A stretch of 64,000 nt of DNA from assembly GCF_029962835.1 (NCBI RefSeq), contig NC_080582.1, positions 15,756,032-15,820,031 on the forward strand. Direction: 5' to 3'. Position 1 is the first letter of the stretch, and each line of letters opens with the position of its first letter. This document shows, piece by piece, positions 56,830 to 64,000 of the stretch. The position numbers and the translations under genes are program-made. The notes under the pieces were generated by a model. It was given only the letters and a program-made list of their open reading frames with translations. It did not search any database and had not been told where the DNA came from. The DNA comes from Magnolia sinica. Lineage: Eukaryota; Streptophyta; Magnoliopsida; Magnoliales; Magnoliaceae.

Positions 56830-58124
56830 TTGATGATGACATGCTTAGGGAGACGTGCGCCTTGCTTGATCTTTGCCGGTACTTGAAGTTAACCGGTGGA
56901 GGCCACAATTTGAAAGAATTACCACAAACCGATGTAGTGCCTCTACCGTCTAACATCAAGCCGCTGAAGCTTGACCTAAAACCTTTGCCTTCGATTTGAA
57001 ATATGTCTATTTAGGTCAAGATGAGACATACCCGTGGTGATCTCCGCCCACCTGGAGAAAGAACAGAGAGTATACTCATATCTACTCTCATTGAGCATAA
57101 AGGAGCCACAGGATGGACGATAGCGGACCTCAAGGAATCGATCCTCGATTTGTACTCACCGCATATATCTTGAGGATAATGCAAAAGCCGCTCGAACCAC
57201 AACGTAGGCTAAATCCAAACATGAAGGAAGTGGTTAAGGCCGAGGTTCTTAAACTATTGGATGTGGGTATTATATACCCTATATCGATAGTCAATGGGTA
57301 AGTCCAACTCAAGTGGTCCCTAAGAAGTCCTGAATCACATCGTGGCCAATGCTAATAATGAACTCGTGCCAACTAGAGTCACTCGGTTGGAGAATGTGCA
57401 TTGACTACGGGGAAGTTGAATACCGTCACGAGGAAAGACCACTTTCCTTTACCATTCATTGATCGAGATCCTGGAAAGGTTAGCTGGTCATTCCTATTCT
57501 AATTTTCTTGACGGGTATTCGGGCTACAACCAGATAGAGATAGCCCCGAAGACCAGGAAAGACCACATTTACATGTCCCTACGGCACCTTTGCTTACCGA
57601 GAAGGATGCCATTCGACTATGTAATGCCCCCGCCACCTTTCACGATGTATGCTTAGTATCTTTTCGATATGGTGGGGCAATACCTAGAGGTCTTCATGGA
57701 CGACTTCTCATTCTTTGGTCCATCTTTCAACAAGTGCTTGGAAAGTCTTAAATGTGTGCTGAAAAGATGTGAAGAAAAGAACTTGGTACTTAATTGGGAG
57801 AAGTGTCATTTCATGGTTCAGAAGGGAATTGTCCTTGGGCATATCATCTCGTCCAAAGGAATCGAGGTAGATAAGGCAAAAATCGATCTTATCTCTAACC
57901 TACCTCCACCCAAGAACATCAGAGACGTGCGATCCTTCTTAGGACACGCAGGATTTTACAGGCGATTCATAAAGGACTTTAGTCTCCTCTCTCATCCTTT
58001 ATGTAATCTTCTTCAAAAGGATGCTCCGTACGAGTGGACTGAGCAATGTCAGGAAGCTTTCACCAAGCTTAAGGGCACGTTAACCACTGCACCTAAAGCC
58101 ACCCGACTGGAGCCTTCCTTTTGA
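56830..58124 (+). pseudogene. Athila-like reverse transcriptase
   Basis: Blocks in several frames: SDLKGID-like and VVKAEVLKLLDVGIIYPIS (57220-57290), LDGYSGYNQIEIAP (57509), the MPFDYV and FTMYA region (stop at 57654 from a frameshift), then 57669-58124 with the active site VFMDDFSFFG, CVLKRCEEKNLVLNWEKCHF, ISSKGIEVDKAKI and FLGHAGFYRRFIKDFS. A single-base shift near 58100 separates it from the RNase H frame. No functional RT. Confidence 0.85.
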
Positions 58125-58128
58125 GCTT

Positions 58129-59853
58129 ATGTGCGACGCTTCTGATTATGCTCTTGGAGCGGTCCTAGGCCAGAGAAAAGATAAGCGGCCCTACGTCATT
58201 CATTACGCAAGTAGAACTTTAAATTCTGCCCAGGTGAACTACTCGACTACGGAAAAGGAACTCTTAGCTGTAGTGTTCGCCTTGGACAAATTTAGGTCCT
58301 ACTTGATCGGATCCAAGATCATTATCTACACAGATCATGCGGCACTTAAGTATCTTCTTTCTAAGAATGATTCTAAGCCCCGTTTGATACGATGGATCCT
58401 TCTACTCCAAGAATTTGATTTGAAAATTAAAGATAAAAAGGGAGTAGAGAACGTAGTGGCCGATCACCTTTCTCGCCTTAATACATCTGATTCCCTTGAG
58501 GCGACTCACATCAACGACATGTTCCCTGATGAACAACTGTTCCGAGTCTCCCATTCACCTTGGTTCGCTGATATTGCTAATTATCTTGCTACAGGTGCCA
58601 TACCGACACAGTGGACTGCGCAAGATAAGAAGAAATTTTTCACCGAGGTGCGCAACTTTTTCTGGGATGATCCTTATTTATTTAAATATTGCCCAGACCA
58701 AATTCTAAGGAGATGTGTACCAGACGATGAGCATCAGAGCGTCCTCTCCTTCTGTCACTCACTGGCCTGTGGTGGTCACTTCTCTGCTAAAAAGACCACG
58801 GCCAAGATTCTGCAGTGTGGCTTTTACTGGCCCACTATGTTCAGGGACACTCATGAGTTTTGCAAAGCTTGTGAGCGTTGTCAGAAATTGGGAGCATTGT
58901 CCCATCGAAATATGATGCCTTTGAATCCCATCCTTATCATTGAAGCATTTGATTGCTGGGGCATCGATTTCATGGGACCATTCCCCCAATCGTTTGGAAA
59001 TCTGTATATTTTGCTCGCCGTGGATTATGTCACTAAATGGGTTGAAGCGATTCCATGTCGAACTAATGACCATCGCACGGTCATTAAATTCCTAAAAGAA
59101 AACATCCTTTCTCGATTCGGAACGCCTCGAGCCATCATTAGTGATGGGGGCTCACACTTTTGTAATAAACCATTTGAGAGCTTAATGAAGAAATACGGTA
59201 TCTCTCATAAGGTGAGCACCCCATACCATCCACAGACAAGTGGACAAGCTGAGATTTCCAATAGGGAGATCAAACACATTTTGGAGAAAACGGTTAACCC
59301 AGATCGTAAGGATTGGTCAATCCGATTGACCGATGCCTTATGGGCATACCGTACTGCCTTTAAAACCCCTATTGGAATGTCTCCCTTTAGACTTGTCTAT
59401 GGGAAAGCTTGTCACTTGCCTGTGGAGCTGGAACATAAAGCGTACTGGGCGATCAAAAATCTTAATTTCAATCTTGACAACGCTGGCTCGCTACGCAAAC
59501 TTCAATTGAATGAACTTAAGAAAATTCGGAATGATGCGTACGATAATGCGAGAATTTACAAGGACAAGATGAAAGCATTTCATGACCAACACATTTTGCG
59601 AAAATCATTCACGCCTGGTCAGAAGGTCCTTTTGTACAATTCTCGATTACATCTCTTTCCGGGTAAGCTTCGATCTCGTTGGACCGGCCCTTACATTGTT
59701 GTCACTGTTTTTCCTCATGGGGCCGTTGAGATAAGAGATCCCGACAATGGCAAGGAGTTTAAAGTCAATGGCCATCGATTGAAACCATTTGTCGAGAAAT
59801 TTGATTCAGAGGACATGTCCATGCCTCTGACTGATCCTGTTTACCAGGATTGA
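58129..59853 (+). CDS. Athila-like RNase H and integrase (intact frame)
   Basis: 574 residues open to TGA at 59851. The ATG at 58129 is internal to pol, not a true start. RNase H acids: [13 protein letters not shown] (about residue 3), [11 protein letters not shown] (about 44), [10 protein letters not shown] (about 66) and VADHLSRLN. Integrase zinc domain: H..H in [10 protein letters not shown] and C..C in CKACERC. Catalytic core: [23 protein letters not shown] and [11 protein letters not shown], all three acids present, then [17 protein letters not shown] and a C-terminal [13 protein letters not shown] block ending YQD. The domain order and length match intact Athila-type integrases. With RT broken upstream it could act only in trans, if transcribed. 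Confidence 0.92.
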   Translation: MCDASDYALGAVLGQRKDKRPYVIHYASRTLNSAQVNYSTTEKELLAVVFALDKFRSYLIGSKIIIYTDHAALKYLLSKNDSKPRLIRWILLLQEFDLKIKDKKGVENVVADHLSRLNTSDSLEATHINDMFPDEQLFRVSHSPWFADIANYLATGAIPTQWTAQDKKKFFTEVRNFFWDDPYLFKYCPDQILRRCVPDDEHQSVLSFCHSLACGGHFSAKKTTAKILQCGFYWPTMFRDTHEFCKACERCQKLGALSHRNMMPLNPILIIEAFDCWGIDFMGPFPQSFGNLYILLAVDYVTKWVEAIPCRTNDHRTVIKFLKENILSRFGTPRAIISDGGSHFCNKPFESLMKKYGISHKVSTPYHPQTSGQAEISNREIKHILEKTVNPDRKDWSIRLTDALWAYRTAFKTPIGMSPFRLVYGKACHLPVELEHKAYWAIKNLNFNLDNAGSLRKLQLNELKKIRNDAYDNARIYKDKMKAFHDQHILRKSFTPGQKVLLYNSRLHLFPGKLRSRWTGPYIVVTVFPHGAVEIRDPDNGKEFKVNGHRLKPFVEKFDSEDMSMPLTDPVYQD

Positions 59854-61208
59854 TCTCCTAGTCTGATGGAGGTATAGGTAGGTTTCCTGTTTTCTTAGGA
59901 CTAGAGTAGTTGCTTTATTTGTCTGGCTGAAGACGGTAAACTTAGCGCTCCTGGGAGGCAACCCAGCTCTTCATTTCATTTCGTTTTTATCATTAGTTAG
60001 TTCAATGTTTGTGGGTAACATTACTGCAAACCCTCACGAGACTACAACTCGTCCACTAGGGGTAACCTAGGGGTTTAAAGGCTTGTTGCATACGCTAAAT
60101 GCAATCGAGAGCACCTACGAAAGTGGTGTAGGTAGGATTTCATTTTTCTTCTGTTGGTTTCTCTCTTGTGCTGACCCGCTCTTACGTAGATATCTTTGGA
60201 AAGCCTCTTGATTATTTCATCCAGGTATTATCTTTCCATCACTTCTCATTTACTTATTTTGTCCCATGTGCATCGCATGCTTATTTCTTTTACATTGAGG
60301 ACAATGTAGATTTTAGGTTGGGGGTGGGAGATTAGGTTTCCTAATCAGTATTTTCTTGGTCTTGAGCAAAACTTGTGAAAATTTTTAATTTTTCAGGATT
60401 TCTAATGAAGTCGAAGTGATTTTGACAGGCCATCTAGGGCATTTAGAATTTCAAGATGTGTGATGTTGGTACTTTATGACTCTTGGATTCATTTATCTAT
60501 TAATTTTCACAGCTAAGTTTGAATCGTTAATCTATTACTAGAAATTGTAAACATTGATTGAGACATGAATTCGCAAGACACATCTCGCATGCATATTAAG
60601 GTTTCAGTTTGATATTGAAAGATTAACTTGGTAATCACTAAACATGAAAGGAACCAACTTGAAAAATTGAATGGATTGAGCGAACAGTCTTTACCATAGG
60701 TTTGCTCCCTATAGGTGAGGATTCGATTCCCCATGAATGATATGTGAAAAAGTTGGGTGTACAGTCTTTACCTTAGGTTTGCTCCCTATAAGTGAGGATC
60801 TGATTCCTCTTCTTGGCGTTACTTCTAATGAAAAAATCAAAAATTAAAAGAATAAAAGGATAATGTGTAAGCCAAGTTGAGTTATCATGAATTCTCTTAG
60901 TTGTTATCAATGATATCCTTAAATATCGAGGTGAATCTTAATGTTGACAAGTCGAGATTAAACTATACATCCATGGAATTCAATATTTAGAATTATTCCA
61001 ATTAATGGATTAATATTTAAGCTTGATTATGAAGTACCGTGAGTTTGATTCTAGGAGATAGTAATGCCCAACATTCATGAATCATAGAATTCTAGGTTCT
61101 GGATTGTTTTTTTCAAAAATCATTCGATTTTATAGAAATTGTTTTGTAATTCTCAACTTATTTTTCGCATACTTTGCTTGGGACTAGCAAAATGCTGGTT
61201 GGGGGTTG
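59854..61208 (+). other. 3' untranslated region of the Athila-like element
   Basis: No env-like frame. GGTTGGGGGT occurs at 60317 and again just before the 3' LTR (polypurine tract, about 61196-61208). A 77 bp period tandem pair, ACAGTCTTTACC..AGGTTTGCTCC, occurs at 60684 and 60761. Confidence 0.7.
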
Positions 61209-63397
61209 TGTTGAGGGTCAAATATTGCATATCAGACCCAGTTGTTGCATAGAATTACACGCATGATACTGCTTAATGGCCTGATTAATCGTGTTTGTAA
61301 TGCAGAGTGTATGTACGAGCCTGGACAGAAAAGGGTGCTTAAAGCATGGACTTAACGCTCTAATGACACCAAAGCATGGGACGGACTCCAGAGACCCAAG
61401 ATCGACAGAATTACACGTCAGAGATCAGAGAAAGTCCAGCCACTCATCTTAAACAGGCCTAAAAGACGTCCAGAATACAAGATCATAGGGTTTCCACCAT
61501 CTGATCAAGTCGAAACTTCATACGTGGCCTGAGGAGCATGAATTAACCGTACACATCAAATTTCAACCCTCAGATCCCAATAAAAGTGGCTCAATGGACA
61601 GATCAGCCACTAAAATAGTGATATGGGGCCCACTTGCTGTATGAATGCGCTTCATCTTCAGTCCCCACGGTTAAAATAAGATGAGTGAACGGATGGACGG
61701 ATCAGATTGTACACATACATCGCCTTGAAACCCGAACACGTGACGCGTGTATACGGGGTGGTATAGCACAGGGCGCACACCAAAATTCCGAACCTCGGTC
61801 AGCAAGTGCTGACCGAGCTCTCCCTCTCCGACTCGACTTCTCTCCAGCGGAAGAAAACAGGGAGACGCAGGTGAGTCTTGTGGGCCACCACCGTGATGCA
61901 ATGGACCGATCCGGACCGTCCATCAGAAGTCCTTGCCCCTTATCATCCTCGCCTAGATGGCAGAATTTCAAGAAACATCGGAGGCCGGCTGTTGATCGTC
62001 CAAACGGTAGACGGAAGGTGGAATGAAACTGTTCATGGCCACGAATAAGCTGATCCAAAAATGGTCATGTCCGACCGATTTTTTCGTGACTAAGCTAATG
62101 AACGAGTTGGATTTCTCAAATAACTATGATCAGGGGCCCCACCAGCCGAACAGCGCAGGTATGTTACGCGTCCGGTTTACGCAGTCCGGAGGAATCCAGA
62201 AATTCCGGATAGCCTGTGGCCCATCATCCTTGATCGGATGAACGATCTGAACCATTCATGTGGAGCCCACGCTAGCCGAGACCCCAGCCATGAGGAAAGT
62301 TCTAAACCAAGCCTGTACAGCCATCCTAAAAACTCAAGCCAAACGCAAGTGCGTTTCTGCGTTTAGTCTGCTGCGCACGCTGATGCGCACGCTTATAGAC
62401 TGCGATATATCTCAGCACTCTGCAACAGCTCTCGGAGGACAGCTCTATAAAGAGAGGAAGCTGGAACGTGGGGAGGGGTATTCAATTTTGGAAGGCTGGA
62501 CGTGGATTGAGAGCGTAAGGAAAACAGGGAGGCGTGGTGAGGCTGGCACATGTGACGGAGAAAGAAAAGGGAGAGGGTGGTTGCTGCTGCACGTCAGGGA
62601 GGACGGGGGGAATTGGCAGCGTGTGGAGTTGCTCGTTTTGGAGGATTGAAGGAAGAAAGGAAGAAACGTGAAGCGGGTTCTTTTTCTCTCTTTCCTTCTT
62701 ATTCTTTTCTTTTCCTTTTTATTTTTATTTTGTTGTTTAATCAGCCCATCCATGTGTGGCTAATCCTTTTAGCTAGGGCTAAGAGGTGAAGCCTGTAGCG
62801 AGATGGGAGACACTATTTCCTGCTTTTCATTTAAATTTATGAACTGAACTTGGTTTTGAGTTGATTATTAAAAGAATATTTTCTCAGTCTTTAATGGTCT
62901 GTTGTGACTGAAATTACAATGGGTTTGCAATGGCTTTGAATATCTCTTTTTCACTTTTGATGTTTATGACGTCAGGAGGCCCTGTTGTTCACCATCGTCT
63001 CCTGGGCATGGTTGGATGATAGTACTCTTCCTAACTTTCATGTACTTTTGATTGGTTGGTAATTAGTTTAATCCTGTTATTTGCTTTGTCTCCTGGGCAT
63101 AGTTAGATGATGGAATCCATTCTAATTCATATACCTTTCATCTCTTGAAAACCAGATCAAGTAAGTTCAGTTTGAATTCCATAATCCTTGATGCAGGCAT
63201 AAGATCTCCCTGATCTCTACAAGTGGATCCTCTGAAACCCTAGTTTCCTTCCTCTGAATTCCTTAAAGTTTTAGATAATTATTCCACAATTATTTCTTAA
63301 ATTCTATTTGGTTTAGATCACATCTTAGTCTAGTTCTATTTCTATCTAGTTTCAGATAACAGGTATCAGTCCCTATGGATTCAACCTCGTTTTTACC
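61209..63397 (+). mobile_element. 3' LTR of the Athila-like element
   Basis: Begins TGTTGAGGGTCAAATATTGC right after the polypurine tract. It aligns with the 5' LTR from 61291 on. Its last 43 bp or so are missing: it stops at CTCGTTTTTACCG, fused to the host repeat. TATA box at 62446-62452. Confidence 0.88.
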
Positions 63398-63522
63398 GTG
63401 TGGAACTTTGCTGGCCCATTGTGATTTATGTGTTAGATCCAAACAACCCTAAAAAGTAGGCACATCCAAAGCTCCAGTGGACGACACCACAGGTAGCAGT
63501 GGGAGTTGAAAGACTAATTTAC
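63390..63522. repeat. Long target duplication, right copy
   Basis: Counterpart of 51463-51595. The host repeat continues after it without a break (CTATAGTGTGGCCC...). Confidence 0.9.
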
Positions 63523-64000
63523 AACTATAGTGTGGCCCATTTGAGCTTTGGATCTGTCTCGCTTTTGGCCTCAAGTCTTACAAGGTATGGAAAAATGGTT
63601 GGACGATGTGAATCTAATACATACATTATGATGGGGGCCATGGAAGTTCCATATGTCAACACTCCGGGTTTTCTTCTCTCTTGCAAGCAACTGAATTTAT
63701 CGATGCATGAAATGTATGCATTTCTTATATCCACACTGTTCATCCATTATTTTCAGATCATTCTGAAAAACAGGGCAAGCCAACACTCAAGTGGACCACA
63801 CCACAAGAAATAGTAGGAATTGATGCTACCGTTGGAAACTTCCTGTGGCCACAGAAGGCTCTGATCAAGCTGATATTTGTGTTTTAACTTCATCCAGGTA
63901 TGGGTGACCTTATGAATAGGGTAGATGAGAAGTAAGTGTCATGGTTGGCACTAGGAATGTTTCAATGGTAGTTTGTTTAATCATCACTTCTTTCTATGGT
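63523..64000. repeat. MITE-like repeat, runs off the window
   Basis: Shares TGTGGCCCATTTGAGCTTTG, TGATATTTGTGTTTT, CTTCATCCAGG and GACCTTATGAATAGGGT with 29560-29740 and 39990-40150. It is the right part of the copy whose left part is at 51463-51595. No gene. Confidence 0.65.

Larger units (their letters stand above)
51596..63397 (+). mobile_element. Athila-like Ty3-gypsy retrotransposon (11.8 kb)
   Basis: 5' LTR, GGCGCC-containing primer site, leader, gag, protease, RT, RNase H-integrase, then a 1.35 kb untranslated 3' region with polypurine tract and 3' LTR. The gag (DYLQPVG, LLPKFHELESESPYLHLKEF) and the pol order are of Athila/Tat non-chromovirus type. The left LTR lacks the first 82 bp and the right LTR lacks about 43 bp of its end, so both outer ends are trimmed. 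No env-like frame was seen. RT and gag are broken, while the RNase H-integrase frame is open. Confidence 0.9.

Noticed and set aside
1..64000. tRNA, rRNA, CRISPR arrays, organelle DNA inserts
   Set aside because: No cloverleaf, rRNA core, regular spacer array or plastid/mitochondrial gene stretch was recognised by eye; small RNA genes could be missed without a search.

Overview
The window looks like a transposon-dense stretch of a large flowering-plant genome. The evidence is Ty1-copia and Ty3-gypsy LTR retrotransposons nested in each other, L1-type LINEs with plant-style RNase H domains, hAT and PIF/Harbinger MITEs, NB-ARC/LRR resistance-gene relics, and no bacterial or viral gene organisation. 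Repeated MITE-like copies built on 'GTGGGCC...CATCCATC...CCACTTGAG' wording suggest a magnoliid (Lauraceae/Magnoliaceae type). That assignment is inference from memory. No complete host gene is visible.

Layout. 1-5.3 kb: a duplicated block, MITEs and a LINE endonuclease/RT fragment. 5.3-7.8 kb: a LINE tail, then a decayed copia RT-RNase H with its 3' LTR. 7.8-8.7 kb: a third copy of the duplicated block. 8.7-22.0 kb: a minus-strand copia element (3' LTR, RNase H, RT, integrase, protease, gag) split by two insertions: a solo-LTR-like element of about 3.1 kb (9.5-12.6 kb) and a nearly full chromovirus-type Ty3 element (12.86-18.73 kb). 22.3-23.7 kb: an exon relic of a plastid/mitochondrial carrier-family gene next to a LINE tail. 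23.7-26.8 kb: a truncated NB-ARC pseudogene and its flanks. 27.0-32.4 kb: the second copy of the duplicated block, carrying nested Harbinger MITEs. 33.1-34.2 kb: an LTR-gag fragment of the same Ty3 family. 34.2-38 kb: scattered LINE pieces. 40.15-46.1 kb: a LINE interrupted by a hAT MITE and a solo LTR. 46.2-51.3 kb: a longer NB-ARC-LRR pseudogene, itself hit by an LTR fragment. 51.6-63.4 kb: an Athila-like Ty3 element with LTRs of about 2.1 kb and one intact 574-residue RNase H-integrase frame. 63.4-64 kb: the rest of the MITE-like repeat that the Athila-like element entered.

The most interesting pattern is at the insertion sites. Three LTR elements are bounded not by the usual 4-6 bp target duplication but by 53, 54 and about 133 bp direct copies of host sequence. 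Two of them have trimmed outer LTR ends, and one of those also has 11 bp of extra sequence at the other junction. A separate 52 bp tandem duplication lies nearby. This fits capture of element DNA at broken chromosome ends with long overhangs rather than ordinary integrase joining, although an assembly artefact must be excluded. Other insertions in the same window carry normal duplications (8 bp for two hAT-like elements, 3 bp TAA for two Harbinger MITEs), so the long ones are a contrast within one locus.

Most premature stops in the elements and in the host gene relic are C-to-T type changes (CAG/CAA/CGA to stop, TGG to TGA), as expected from decay of methylated cytosines.
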